From a virus: 31,685 nucleotides of DNA. The stretch is from positions 1 to 31,685 of IMG/VR virus record IMGVR_UViG_3300006805_000098; one strand, 5' to 3'. The translations under genes and the position numbers were made by a program. The notes below the pieces were generated by a model that worked only from the letters and a program-made list of their open reading frames with translations, was not told the origin of the DNA and searched no databases. Of the stretch, positions 1 to 7,441 are shown piece by piece. Numbering within the stretch: position 1 is the first letter of the stretch; each line of letters starts with the position of its first letter.

Positions 1-246
1 AAAAGTATTGAAGTTGAATACCAGGACTTCTTAGGGCAAACAAAAACCTCCAGGTTTGAAGGACTATCCGCAAGAATCTTTCTGCATGAATTGGATCATA
101 TGAATGGTATTGTTTATACCAGCAGAGTAAAACCTTTAGCTTTGCAATTTGGATTAAAAAAGTTAAGAAAATTGGCAATTAAGTTGCGTAAGGGTCATAG
201 ACACCTCATAAACAATACTAAAGATTCTGCATCAATTGTTTCTTAA
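1..246 (+). CDS. def: Peptide deformylase, 3' end (5' part outside window)
   Basis: The first 81 codons visible in frame 1 encode the C-terminal part of a peptide deformylase, which removes the N-formyl group from nascent proteins. The HELDH sequence at visible residues 29-33 is the metal-binding HExxH helix of the family, preceded by the usual G-L-x-A-R-x-F stretch and followed by N-G. The tail after it is basic (LKKLRKLAIKLRKG), as in many phage deformylases. The gene is truncated only by the window edge and ends with TAA. Its last 29 bases overlap the end of a converging endonuclease reading frame. Phage deformylases are common in marine and T4-like phages. The catalytic glycine and cysteine motifs lie upstream and cannot be checked. 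Confidence 0.9.
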   Translation, partial: KSIEVEYQDFLGQTKTSRFEGLSARIFLHELDHMNGIVYTSRVKPLALQFGLKKLRKLAIKLRKGHRHLINNTKDSASIVS

Positions 247-707
247 TTGCTAAAGTTTTTTTCATAGATTCGGATCTTTTCTTCAGAGATTCTTCGGATG
301 GCACTTTACCTTTTCTGGTAGATGCCATCTTTTCTATGTGTTCTTTTGATTTTGGTTTATTTTTAAGTTTTTGTGAAATTTTTATTTTGGTGGATTCTTT
401 TGATATTCTACCTAAAGTCTTCACCACCACGAGTTTCATTATAACCTTTTTTGAACGAATCATACTCATTGATAAAATAATTTTCCATTACATTCAAACA
501 ATGTTGACCATCTTTTGATTGATAAATGACATCCCAAATAAAATTATCCCACCCATATTTTCTAAATGCAAAATATAAATGTTGATTTCGTTTATTTAAA
601 AAATATCGGTGACTATATTTTCTTTTTGGCCAACAAGAATCAAACCCAATATATATTTTATTGTTCAGTTTGTTGGTAATCCTGTAAATGGAATAAATGC
701 TTGACAT
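218..707 (-). pseudogene. GIY-YIG homing endonuclease, split by a frameshift
   Basis: Two overlapping minus-strand frames together look like one free-standing GIY-YIG endonuclease. The first (707 down to 408) has the N-terminal nuclease signature Y-S-I-Y ... K-I-Y-I-G and a conserved G-Y-N-E-T-x-G-G-E end of the catalytic domain, then stops at TAG. The second (to 218) continues with a lysine/serine-rich tail of NUMOD3-like repeats (K-I-S-x-K-L-K-N-K, then S-E-E-S-L-K-K-R-S-E-S), as expected for the DNA-binding part. The frames join if one T is lost from the CTTTAGG at about 413-419. In the upstream frame that site reads UUU AGG UAG. It is either a degenerate gene or, less likely, a +1 frameshift site. 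Homing endonucleases often sit beside essential phage genes, here deformylase. Confidence 0.75.
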
Positions 708-729
708 AGTTTATGGTTTATGTTATAAT
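701..729 (+). promoter_or_regulatory. Consensus sigma70-type promoter
   Basis: TTGACA at 701-706 and TATAAT at 724-729 are separated by exactly 17 bp, a perfect match to the housekeeping bacterial promoter. It lies about 60 bases before the DUF4338-like gene at 790 and overlaps the start of the opposing endonuclease frame. Confidence 0.85.
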
Positions 730-789
730 GTAAAAACTGAGTAAAATGGTTTACTCCCCAATATATAGATAATTTGGCAAAGAAGATTA

Positions 790-2055
790 ATGGCAACTCC
801 AATAGATTATGTAAACAAACAATGGGACGAATGGTCATCCAATAATCCCGTTGATAGTTTTGCACACATCGATACCGAAACACTTAAAAAGGTTCTTATT
901 CAGGACTTGACTTATGCTTCTGGTATGGATGTGCGTGAATATACTTTGTACCAAAAGTGGTGTGAAGTTAAAGAGCGTTATCCAACACATGAAATGAGTA
1001 CATTGTTTGGTGATGAAGTGCAGATGGTTAATCCAGAACAGAAAAAACTAGTAGATATGGTTCGTTCTAATTTCTGGATGCCAGAAAGTCCAGATGATTA
1101 CACCAATTTGAAACCTACCATGTCATTGTACAATGGCGACCTTGCTGAAACTTGGAATGCTATTCGTACATTTTCTTCTACAATGAAGAATAATTCAAAT
1201 ATTGGTCGTAATCTATTCTATACTGTGACAGATGAAGTCACTGGTAAGTACCTTGGTGTCATTTGTATATCGTCCGACTTCTTGGATCTCACTCCAAGAG
1301 ACAAAGCGATTGGTTGGTCGAGAGATGTTAAGACTCAACAACATATGATTAACCACACAGCAATCGGTTCGACCATCGTACCTTTACAACCTCTTGGTTA
1401 TAACTACATGGGTGGTAAATTGCTGGCACTGATGTGTCTTTCTGACACGGTGCAAAAAGACTGGAAAGAAAAATACAAGGACGTTCTTGTTGGTGTTACT
1501 ACTACATCATTATATGGCAACACCAAAACAAATGGTTTGTCACAGTATGATGGATTAGAACACTGGAACAAGATGGGTTTTTCTTCTGGTTCAGTTGCCT
1601 TCGAACCTAGTAGGGCAACTAAAAAAATGGTTTTTGATTGGATTAAAGAAAATTATCCACGAAAGTATTTCGAATGGTGGGAAGCAAAAAATACTCAAGG
1701 TTTGCCACTTAAACGAGATCATAAGAACCGTTCACTCAACTTTGCCTATTCAAAACTTGGTATTCCCAAGGAACTGATTCGCACTGAGCATCAAAGAGGA
1801 ATCTATTTCTCTCCTCTTTATAATAACACCAATGAGTATCTTCGCAAGGAGATTGGTGATGCAGACCTGGTAAAGTCCTTTGATACCAGTTCAGAGGCGC
1901 TTGCCAATATTTGGAAAACCAAGTATGCTAAGGGTCGTATATCAATGTTGAAGAAAAAGAATACCGTTTCCTACGAAGCGTTGTTCTATGATGACCTGAT
2001 ATATTTGTCCTGGGAAGATACCAAGACAAAATATTTACCTCAGATTGGTAGATAA
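790..2055 (+). CDS. DUF4338 / DruA-like protein, copy 1
   Basis: A 421-residue protein whose middle third resembles the DUF4338 family, which includes DruA of the Druantia defence system and transposon-associated proteins. Visible signatures, in order: G-K-Y-L-G-V at 152-157, R-D-K-A-I-G-W at 170-176, P-L-G-Y-N-Y-M-G-G-K-L-L at 201-212, T-T-S-L-Y-G at 238-243 and S-Q-Y-D-G at 251-255. The same order is found in a second protein encoded at 25,617, so the two are paralogues. The N-terminal 130 residues and the lysine-rich C-terminus differ between them. The gene is alone behind a consensus promoter. No catalytic chemistry is proven for the family; a nucleic-acid role is likely from its company. 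Family assignment is from recalled motifs, not a search. Confidence 0.65.
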   Translation: MATPIDYVNKQWDEWSSNNPVDSFAHIDTETLKKVLIQDLTYASGMDVREYTLYQKWCEVKERYPTHEMSTLFGDEVQMVNPEQKKLVDMVRSNFWMPESPDDYTNLKPTMSLYNGDLAETWNAIRTFSSTMKNNSNIGRNLFYTVTDEVTGKYLGVICISSDFLDLTPRDKAIGWSRDVKTQQHMINHTAIGSTIVPLQPLGYNYMGGKLLALMCLSDTVQKDWKEKYKDVLVGVTTTSLYGNTKTNGLSQYDGLEHWNKMGFSSGSVAFEPSRATKKMVFDWIKENYPRKYFEWWEAKNTQGLPLKRDHKNRSLNFAYSKLGIPKELIRTEHQRGIYFSPLYNNTNEYLRKEIGDADLVKSFDTSSEALANIWKTKYAKGRISMLKKKNTVSYEALFYDDLIYLSWEDTKTKYLPQIGR

Positions 2056-2078
2056 TTCAAGTATACCACAAAATATGC

Positions 2079-2107
2079 TTGACAAGTACACTACATATTG
2101 ATATAAT
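2079..2107 (+). promoter_or_regulatory. Consensus sigma70-type promoter
   Basis: TTGACA (2079-2084), 17 bp, TATAAT (2102-2107). It drives the small winged-helix gene at 2167 and is isolated from downstream genes by the terminator at 2460. Confidence 0.85.
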
Positions 2108-2166
2108 GTGTACTCTTGCATAACGCAAGGAAATTCAATGACAACTTTATTATTATAGGAAATACT

Positions 2167-2445
2167 ATGACTACAGCACAAAAAACCTCCGCAAAAACCA
2201 AAATTCTGAACTTCCTGAACAAGACTGGGGGTTACAATACCCTGACCGTTGCTCAGGCACAAGCACGTTTTGGTATTCAAAATGTCTCAGCACGTATTGA
2301 TGAATTGCGTCAAGAAGGTCATGTGATCTACACCAACACCAAAACTCGTGGTGATGGTTCAAAAGTAAAATCTTACCGTATGGGCAAACCAACCAAAGCT
2401 ATGGTTCGTGCTGCCCTGCAAACTGGTTACAGTCTGACTGCTTAA
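2167..2445 (+). CDS. Small helix-turn-helix DNA-binding protein
   Basis: A basic 92-residue protein resembling the HTH_39 type of winged helix common in phages. The segment L-T-V-A-Q-A-Q-A-R-F-G-I followed by V-S-A-R-I-D-E-L-R-Q-E-G-H-V-I is the helix-turn-helix with its recognition helix, and Y-T-N-T then Y-R-M-G form the expected wing. The start is set at the ATG with AGGA six bases upstream; an earlier in-frame ATG at 2116 has no comparable ribosome site. The gene has its own consensus promoter and its own strong terminator, so it is expressed as a single-gene unit, probably early, and is a candidate regulator. Its target is unknown. Confidence 0.75.
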   Translation: MTTAQKTSAKTKILNFLNKTGGYNTLTVAQAQARFGIQNVSARIDELRQEGHVIYTNTKTRGDGSKVKSYRMGKPTKAMVRAALQTGYSLTA

Positions 2446-2459
2446 TTAGTTTTATGCTA

Positions 2460-2496
2460 GGGAGACACCACCGTAATGGTGGTTCTCCCTTTTTTT
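2460..2496 (+). terminator. Rho-independent terminator
   Basis: GGGAGA-C-ACCACC pairs with GGTGGT-TCTCCC (12 bp, one bulged C, 5-base loop), followed by seven T at 2490-2496. The next gene starts only 15 bases later at 2512, so transcription into it must come by readthrough. Confidence 0.9.
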
Positions 2497-2511
2497 GTTT
2501 TTGGAGAAAAA

Positions 2512-3330
2512 ATGGAAATTTCAATTAAAAAAGAAGAGCTACAAAAGAAAAGCATTTTTGTAGCAACTCCAATGTATGGTGGTTTGAATCATGGTCTTTA
2601 TGCCAAAGCATGTTTAGACCTACAAGCAATTTGTATGCAATACGGCATCGCAGTTAAGTTTTCATTCTTGTTTAATGAATCACTTATTACTCGTGCTCGT
2701 AATTATTTGGTAGATGAATTCATTCATCGTTCGGATTGTACACATCTGTTGTTCTTGGATGCAGACGTACACTTTAATCCACAAGATGTGATTGCATTGC
2801 TCGCACTTGATAAAGATGTTATCGGCGGACCTTATCCCAAAAAGGCAATCAAGTGGAAATCTGTACTGAAGGCAATCCAAAAGGATCCTAATATTGATAT
2901 TAGTGTTCTGGAGAAATTGACTGGAGATTACGTTTTTAATCCAGTACAAGGCACACAACAATTCTCAGTTACTGAACCACTGGAAGTTCTTGAGATTGGT
3001 ACCGGTTTCATGATGGTTAAACGTGAAGTATTTGAAAAGATGACTGAAGCGTATCCAACCATTCGTTACAAACCAGATCATGTTGGCCAAGCAAACTTTG
3101 ATGGTTCACGTTACATTCATGCATTCTTTGATACTGTTATTGATACTAAAGACAGTATTACAGGTGGCGGTTCAGATCGTTACTTGTCAGAAGATTATAT
3201 GTTCTGTCAAATGTGGCGCAAGATCGGCGGGCAAATTTACCTTTGCCCATGGATGAGAGCAGATCACATCGGCACTTATCACTTCCGTGGTGATATGCCG
3301 GCAGTAGCAAACTTCGTCGGAGAAATGTGA
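2512..3330 (+). CDS. GT-A fold glycosyltransferase
   Basis: A 272-residue protein with the layout of GT-A (Anp1-like/GT2-like) glycosyltransferases: S-I-F-V-A-T-P-M-Y at the first strand, then S-L-I-T-R-A-R-N at 58-64, and the metal-binding D-A-D-V at 83-86 within L-L-F-L-D-A-D-V-H-F. Further on, G-G-P-Y-P-K-K and the E-D-Y-M-F-C segment near residue 240 resemble the acceptor and catalytic-base region. The start is the ATG with GGAG five bases upstream, right after the terminator. The donor and acceptor cannot be told from sequence; phages use such enzymes on their DNA bases or on virion and host glycans. It overlaps the next gene at TGATG. Confidence 0.75.
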   Translation: MEISIKKEELQKKSIFVATPMYGGLNHGLYAKACLDLQAICMQYGIAVKFSFLFNESLITRARNYLVDEFIHRSDCTHLLFLDADVHFNPQDVIALLALDKDVIGGPYPKKAIKWKSVLKAIQKDPNIDISVLEKLTGDYVFNPVQGTQQFSVTEPLEVLEIGTGFMMVKREVFEKMTEAYPTIRYKPDHVGQANFDGSRYIHAFFDTVIDTKDSITGGGSDRYLSEDYMFCQMWRKIGGQIYLCPWMRADHIGTYHFRGDMPAVANFVGEM

Positions 3331-3668
3331 TGACAAAAGGCCGTAAATTCGATGGTGGTAAACTTGAATACGGCCTTTTGCCTCCCTATGCACTGGAAGA
3401 AACAGTAAAAGTTCTCACTTTCGGGGCACAAAAATATGAACGTGATAATTGGCAAAAAGTGCCTGACTCCAAACGTAGGTACTTTGATGCTATGGAACGT
3501 CATGTTTGGGCATGGAAAAAAGGTGAACAACTGGATCCCGAGTCGGGTATCCATCATTTGGCACACGCAATGTGTTGCTTGATGTTTTTGTATGAACATG
3601 ATACAATATACTCTGTTGAACAAATTGATAATGAGGAAACAAATGAAAAAAACAGTGACATTGAATGA
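3330..3668 (+). CDS. dATP/dGTP diphosphohydrolase-like protein (DUF5664)
   Basis: A 112-residue protein that matches the phage dATP/dGTP diphosphohydrolase N-terminal domain family (formerly DUF5664). It has the family start G-R-K-F-D-G-G-K-L at residues 4-12, then L-L-P, F-G-A-Q-K-Y near 34-39, and the helix R-H-V-W-A-W-K-K-G-E-x-x-D-P-E-S-G-I-H-H-L-A-H-A, in which E and H/D residues bind metal. Members remove pyrophosphate from purine deoxynucleotides or shape the nucleotide pool. The ATG overlaps the TGA of the glycosyltransferase gene. Whether this copy is active, or works with a modified-purine pathway, is not shown; no purZ-like gene is in the window. Confidence 0.8.
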   Translation: MTKGRKFDGGKLEYGLLPPYALEETVKVLTFGAQKYERDNWQKVPDSKRRYFDAMERHVWAWKKGEQLDPESGIHHLAHAMCCLMFLYEHDTIYSVEQIDNEETNEKNSDIE

Positions 3669-3903
3669 AATGCAGGACCGTATTAAAAAAACTACATACA
3701 CTTTAATGCCAGGTACAACTACCACAATGTGTCAACTAGAAATGGTCAATGGTTACTCGGTATGGGGTATGAGTGCATGTGTAGATGCTTCCGCGTATAA
3801 TCAAGGTTTGGGTGAAAAATATTCTTATGAAGATGCTATCAATAAACTTTGGCCACTAGAAGGTTATCTGTTATCTGAAAATCTTTATCAAGCAAGTTTG
3901 TAA
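3643..3903 (+). CDS. N4 gp49 / Sf6 gp66 family protein
   Basis: An 86-residue protein of the widespread phage family named after N4 gp49 and Sf6 gp66. Diagnostic parts are the T-T-T-M-C stretch near the middle, G-Y-S-V-W-G-M-S-A-C-V-D at about 52-63 and the ending E-D-A-I-N-K-L-W-P-L-E-G-Y-L. The family has no proven function. The ATG at 3643 is chosen over the upstream one at 3592 because GAGGA lies six bases before it and the family begins near there; it still overlaps the preceding gene by 26 bases, suggesting coupled translation. It is next to the clamp gene, so it may be an early or middle gene. Confidence 0.75.
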   Translation: MKKTVTLNEMQDRIKKTTYTLMPGTTTTMCQLEMVNGYSVWGMSACVDASAYNQGLGEKYSYEDAINKLWPLEGYLLSENLYQASL

Positions 3904-3922
3904 TGAAATACAAGGAAAATAA

Positions 3923-4600
3923 ATGAAACTATCAAATGAAACACTAACAATTTTGAAAAACTTTGCCAGCATCAATTCTGGCATTGAATTCAAACAAGGC
4001 AATAAGATTGCCACAATATCTGCAACCAAAACAGTTCTAGCTAAAGCTGGACTAAAAGATCAATTTCCAGAAGATTTCTGTGTGTATGATCTGAACCAGT
4101 TTTTGTCTGTACATTCACTATACAAAGAAACTGAACTGGAATTTGATACCAGTAATGTTATCTTCAAAAGTGGCCGCAGTAAGATCAAATATCGTAAGAC
4201 CAGCAAGAACATGATTGTTACGCCACCAGAAAAAGATTTGAATCTTCCTTCTGTGGATGTATCGTTCACATTAAAGGATGAGGACCTGAATACTCTGTTG
4301 AAAACAGCAAGTGTTCTGCAATCACCTTGTGTTGCCTTCGAATCAGATGGCGACAAAATCTATGTAACATCTTTTGATCCTAAAGATAATTCATCACATA
4401 CAAACTCCACAGAAGTGGCAGAAGGCAACGGCAAAACATTCAAAGCAATCTTCTTGACGGAAAATCTAAAGATGATTGCCGGTTCATATGAAGTTGAAGT
4501 GTCATCAAAAGGCCTTGCATCATTCAAGAATACCAAAGAAGATATTCAATATTGGATCGCAATCGAATCCAAAGACTCAGACCTAACTTTTAAAGGATAA
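3923..4600 (+). CDS. 45: Sliding clamp (gp45)
   Basis: At 225 residues, close to the 228 of T4 gp45, this is the trimeric DNA sliding clamp that holds the polymerase on DNA and, in T4-like phages, also activates late transcription. It begins with the typical M-K-L-S-x-E-T-L-x-I-L-K-N-F-A-S-I-N and contains the paired clamp folds without catalytic motifs, as expected. AAGGA precedes the start. It lies upstream of the clamp loader genes 44 and 62 and regA in the canonical T4 order, with three small genes between 45 and 44. TATAAATA late promoters in the window fit with clamp-dependent late transcription. Confidence 0.95.
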   Translation: MKLSNETLTILKNFASINSGIEFKQGNKIATISATKTVLAKAGLKDQFPEDFCVYDLNQFLSVHSLYKETELEFDTSNVIFKSGRSKIKYRKTSKNMIVTPPEKDLNLPSVDVSFTLKDEDLNTLLKTASVLQSPCVAFESDGDKIYVTSFDPKDNSSHTNSTEVAEGNGKTFKAIFLTENLKMIAGSYEVEVSSKGLASFKNTKEDIQYWIAIESKDSDLTFKG

Positions 4601-4606
4601 TTAAGT

Positions 4607-4819
4607 ATGTTAACTTTCACCGATGCAGTTACAAATCAATCAGTTTCTATTAATCCAACATATGTTGTTGCCATTTTTGTTGTGCCCGAAGGAGACCTTG
4701 CAGGCAAGACAATGATTAATCTAACTAATGGTGCTCTTGCAGTTAATGAAGCACATTTAGATGTGTTGGGTTTAATTAAAAATACACTGTCTGCCAGTGG
4801 TTGTGGTCGCTGCGGTTAA
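4607..4819 (+). CDS. Small unknown protein
   Basis: A 70-residue protein seven bases after the clamp gene. It is rich in beta-type stretches (V-S-I-N-P-T-Y-V-V-A-I-F-V-V, then M-I-N-L-T-N-G-A-L-A-V-N-E) and ends with C-G-R-C-G. The pattern of a short N-terminal beta sheet followed by a helix loosely recalls FlbD-type small proteins, but this is weak. The ribosome site is modest. It sits inside the replication operon and is likely co-expressed with the clamp. Function unknown. Confidence 0.6.
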   Translation: MLTFTDAVTNQSVSINPTYVVAIFVVPEGDLAGKTMINLTNGALAVNEAHLDVLGLIKNTLSASGCGRCG

Positions 4820-4830
4820 TAGGAATAATT

Positions 4831-5106
4831 ATGGCAACAATTCAAACACTATTCGGAATATTTAATGATGACCAATTGACGGCACTGAAAGGTGCAATCA
4901 ATGAGATGGAAACTGTGATGCATAAAATGGATTCACAGAAACAAGAAATGAAAGATATTCTCGATGCAACTTTTGACAGTCTGAAAGTGCCTAAGAAAAT
5001 TCTTCGTAAGATGGCTCGTGTACAATACAAGCAATCGTTCCAAGAAGAAATTGCGGAATCAAAAGAATTTGAAGCACTGTTTGAAGGTATGACAGAAGCA
5101 AAATGA
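4831..5106 (+). CDS. Small protein, possibly T4 DsbA-like dsDNA-binding protein
   Basis: A 91-residue, mostly helical protein. The C-terminal half (D-S-L-K-V-P-K-K-I-L-R-K-M-A-R then Y-K-Q-S-F-Q-E-E-I-A-E) resembles the double-stranded DNA-binding protein DsbA of T4, which has a similar basic helix followed by an acidic tail and binds near late promoters. The start is the ATG seven bases after AGGA; an in-frame upstream start inside the previous gene lacks such a site. The TGA overlaps the next gene. The DsbA assignment is a recalled resemblance and may be wrong. Confidence 0.6.
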   Translation: MATIQTLFGIFNDDQLTALKGAINEMETVMHKMDSQKQEMKDILDATFDSLKVPKKILRKMARVQYKQSFQEEIAESKEFEALFEGMTEAK

Positions 5107-5501
5107 CGATAGAATCCCGTAGAAAGTTTATTCGAGGTGCGGGACTTCTTGGTGTATTAGCAACAGGTGTTCTGGCAGCAAAAACTGCTTCATCAACACC
5201 TGTTGTTATTAATCATAACACACACATACACAATAAAACACCAGAAGTCGATCCAAAGATTCTTAAGCAGATTGAAGAATCTAATCCAGCAATTATTCAG
5301 TTACAAACAACATATGGTGAATTAACACCATTGACCGATACAGAACATGAAAATGTTTATATTGCGAATAGTCTTTATGGTTATTCAAAATATATTCCTG
5401 GAACAGAGAAACAGGTATTTGTAAAACTTATAGCAGGTCCTGACGGTGAGTTATATTTGGGTGTGAATGGTCAATGGAAAAAAGTGTTGACTACAATTTA
5501 A
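5103..5501 (+). CDS. Secreted protein with twin-arginine signal
   Basis: A 132-residue protein whose N-terminus reads S-R-R-K-F-I-R at 5-11, close to the Tat consensus S/T-R-R-x-F-L-K, followed by a glycine/alanine/leucine hydrophobic core at 12-27 and an alanine-rich cleavage region near 25-30. The mature part carries a threonine-histidine stretch (N-H-N-T-H-I-H-N) and ends with a small beta module (G-P-D-G-E-L-Y-L-G-V-N-G-Q-W-K). Export to the periplasm in folded form is inferred. Its place between the clamp and clamp loader genes is unexpected for an exported protein. No enzymatic motif is recognised. The start overlaps the preceding TGA. Confidence 0.75.
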   Translation: MTIESRRKFIRGAGLLGVLATGVLAAKTASSTPVVINHNTHIHNKTPEVDPKILKQIEESNPAIIQLQTTYGELTPLTDTEHENVYIANSLYGYSKYIPGTEKQVFVKLIAGPDGELYLGVNGQWKKVLTTI

Positions 5502-5516
5502 TTGTTATTTTATATT
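5487..5516 (+). promoter_or_regulatory. Possible sigma70-type promoter before gene 44
   Basis: TTGACT (5487-5492), 18 bp, TATATT (5511-5516). The expected transcript start falls at the ribosome site GGAG of gene 44, which would give a very short leader. The match is imperfect and AT-rich chance is possible. Confidence 0.4.
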
Positions 5517-5528
5517 ATGGAGTTTTGA

Positions 5529-6464
5529 ATGTCAGATCATGTATTGTGGGTAGAAAAGTATCGTCCTAAAACTGTTGAAGAATGTATCTTGCCTGATAAT
5601 ATCAAGGATACATTTCTTGAATATGTTAATCGTAAAGAAATTCCAAATCTTCTACTATCTGGCACAGCAGGTGTTGGTAAAACAACAATCGCAAAAGCAC
5701 TTTGTAATGAAGTAGGTTGTGATTATATCGTCATCAACGGTTCAGATGAGTCTGGTATCGATGTTTTGCGGAACAAAATTAAGAACTACGCATCTTCAAT
5801 GTCTTTGGCGGGTGGTCGTAAAGTCGTTATTATCGATGAAGCAGACTATCTAAATCCAAATTCAACTCAACCTGCATTACGTGGTGCAATCGAGGAGTTT
5901 GCGGATAACTGTTCTTTCATCTTTACATGTAACTATAAGAATCGGATTATCGATCCTATTCATTCTCGTTGCACTGTTATTGACTTCAAGATCAATGGTA
6001 ACAAAGCAAAACTTGCAACTCAATTCATGAAACGTGTGGAGTGGATTCTTGGTGAAGAAAATATCACATTCGAAAAAGATGTGGTTGCTGCGATTATCAT
6101 GAAACACTTTCCAGACAATCGCCGTATTCTGAATGAACTTCAACGATATGGTGTTTCTGGTTCAATCGACAAAGGTATTTTGTCGTCTGTATCTGATGTG
6201 CAATTGGGCGAATTAACTAAGGCACTGAAGGAAAAAGACTTTGCAAATTGTCGTAAGTGGGTTACCAACAACCTAGACAATGATCCATCACGCATCTTCC
6301 GCAAGATTTATGATGTGTTGTATGAACTGTTGAAACCACAATCTGTTCCACAATTGGTCTTGGTTCTTTCAAAGTATCAATACCAAGCAGCATTTGTAGC
6401 AGACCATGAAATCAATCTGATTGCTTGTTTGACTGAAATAATGGTGGATTGTGAGTTCAAATAA
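5529..6464 (+). CDS. 44: Clamp loader large subunit (gp44)
   Basis: A 311-residue AAA+ ATPase that, with gp62, opens the sliding clamp and loads it at primer-template junctions. Motifs: W-V-E-K-Y-R-P at 7-13, Walker A G-T-A-G-V-G-K-T at 45-52, Walker B I-I-D-E-A-D at 101-106 and the S-R-C arginine finger at about 146-148. Length is close to T4 gp44 (319). GGAG lies upstream of the ATG, and the stop overlaps the start of gene 62 (TAATG), as in T4, where 44 and 62 are translationally coupled. Confidence 0.95.
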   Translation: MSDHVLWVEKYRPKTVEECILPDNIKDTFLEYVNRKEIPNLLLSGTAGVGKTTIAKALCNEVGCDYIVINGSDESGIDVLRNKIKNYASSMSLAGGRKVVIIDEADYLNPNSTQPALRGAIEEFADNCSFIFTCNYKNRIIDPIHSRCTVIDFKINGNKAKLATQFMKRVEWILGEENITFEKDVVAAIIMKHFPDNRRILNELQRYGVSGSIDKGILSSVSDVQLGELTKALKEKDFANCRKWVTNNLDNDPSRIFRKIYDVLYELLKPQSVPQLVLVLSKYQYQAAFVADHEINLIACLTEIMVDCEFK

Positions 6465-6853
6465 TGCCGGATCTTTTCAAAGAAATCATTCCGTCAATTC
6501 TTCAGACCAAGAAATCGGTCATCAATGATGATATTGACGTAAAAGATTATGTGCCGTTTGTAGTTAACCGAGCCATGTCCTATCATATGGACTGTGTTCT
6601 TTATGTCAACGAACTCAATCTGCGACCAAGTATTGACAAGGATATGCAATATCAATATCTTCTAAATACAATCAGACCAATGAAACGGAAATTTCAACCG
6701 TGGCAAAAGTCAGACGTAGATAAGAATATTGATTGTGTGAAAACCTATTTTGGTTATTCAAACAACAAGGCCAAAGAGGCTCTTAGAATTCTTACTGATG
6801 AGCAAATCGCTGAAATAAAAAGAATAACAGAAAAAGGCGGAGTGAACAAGTAA
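6464..6853 (+). CDS. 62: Clamp loader small subunit (gp62)
   Basis: At 129 residues it is shorter than T4 gp62 (187) but similar to the compact versions in cyanophages and other distant relatives. It has the family features D-Y-V-P-F-V-V-N-R-A-M-S-Y-H near 28-41 and L-Y-V-N-E-L-N. It forms the non-ATPase subunit of the 44/62 clamp loader. Start and stop overlap those of its neighbours (TAATG on both sides), so the 44-62-regA block is translationally coupled. Confidence 0.9.
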   Translation: MPDLFKEIIPSILQTKKSVINDDIDVKDYVPFVVNRAMSYHMDCVLYVNELNLRPSIDKDMQYQYLLNTIRPMKRKFQPWQKSDVDKNIDCVKTYFGYSNNKAKEALRILTDEQIAEIKRITEKGGVNK

Positions 6854-7260
6854 TGATAGAAATTAAAGACTTAGTTGAGGTGACGCTAACCGAAAAAGAC
6901 GATTTTCTGAAAGTACGAGAAACATTAACCCGCATTGGTGTTGCATCTAAAAAAGATAAAACATTGTTTCAGTCTTGTCATATTCTACATAAACGGGGTC
7001 AATACTATGTGGTGCATTTTAAAGAACTATTTGCACTAGACGGTAAACCTGCTGATATTACAGAAAATGATCTGGCTCGTAGAAATGCAATTGCTAATTT
7101 GTTGGAAGATTGGGGACTAATTACTATTGTCAGAAAGTCACAGACAGAAGTACCAGAACCAATTTTTCTATCACAAATTAAGATTCTTTCGCATAAAGAA
7201 AAGCATGAATGGGAATTAGTACCGAAATATAATATCGGTAAAAAGCCTTATCAAGCATAA
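6853..7260 (+). CDS. regA: RegA translational repressor
   Basis: A 135-residue protein matching T4 RegA (122 residues), an RNA-binding repressor that blocks ribosome binding on many early phage mRNAs including 44 and 45. It has the family start M-I-E-I-K-D-L-V-E-V and the segment G-Q-Y-Y-V-V-H-F-K-E-L-F-A-L-D-G-K near 48-64, followed by R-R-N-x-I-x-x-L-L-E-D-W-G-L. It is the last gene of the clamp/clamp loader block, as in T4. Confidence 0.92.
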   Translation: MIEIKDLVEVTLTEKDDFLKVRETLTRIGVASKKDKTLFQSCHILHKRGQYYVVHFKELFALDGKPADITENDLARRNAIANLLEDWGLITIVRKSQTEVPEPIFLSQIKILSHKEKHEWELVPKYNIGKKPYQA

Positions 7261-7263
7261 ATA
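7256..7263 (+). promoter_or_regulatory. Possible T4-type late promoter (CATAAATA)
   Basis: CATAAATA differs in one base from the T4 late promoter TATAAATA. It overlaps the stop of regA. Transcription would start near 7270 and give the structured leader before the Hsp20 gene. A chance match is possible. Confidence 0.35.
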
Positions 7264-7441
7264 AAAGTATCTCATCGGGATGGGAACGTATTTAAAGATT
7301 CATCTTAGGACCGCTAAGTCACGAATCGTATAAAGCTGGCACAACGATATGGTGTCCCCGTAACAGTAAGCGGGATTTAACTGATATGCCTTCGGGGTAT
7401 CTACATTTTAATAAACTCGCTTAATTTAAGGAGAAACAACT
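7264..7441 (+). promoter_or_regulatory. Structured 5' leader of the Hsp20 gene
   Basis: About 180 non-coding bases with a chain of hairpins: GATTC/GAATC enclosing CTTAG-GACCG-CTAAG; GGCAC/GTGTC; CCCG/CGGG; and a GATA-T-CC stem with a TTCG tetraloop closing on GGGTATC. After them a plain A/T stretch leads to AAGGAG and the ATG at 7442. No tRNA fold and no known riboswitch core was recognised. An RNA leader controlling Hsp20 (for instance by temperature or RegA) is inference. Confidence 0.5.

Noticed and set aside
790-2055. Complete Druantia defence system
   Set aside because: Only DruA-like genes are present; no DruE-type helicase or other Druantia components are nearby.
7264-7441. Group I intron remnant, tRNA or ribozyme before Hsp20
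   Set aside because: No P7-type core, no hammerhead or tRNA fold was found; only a chain of local hairpins.
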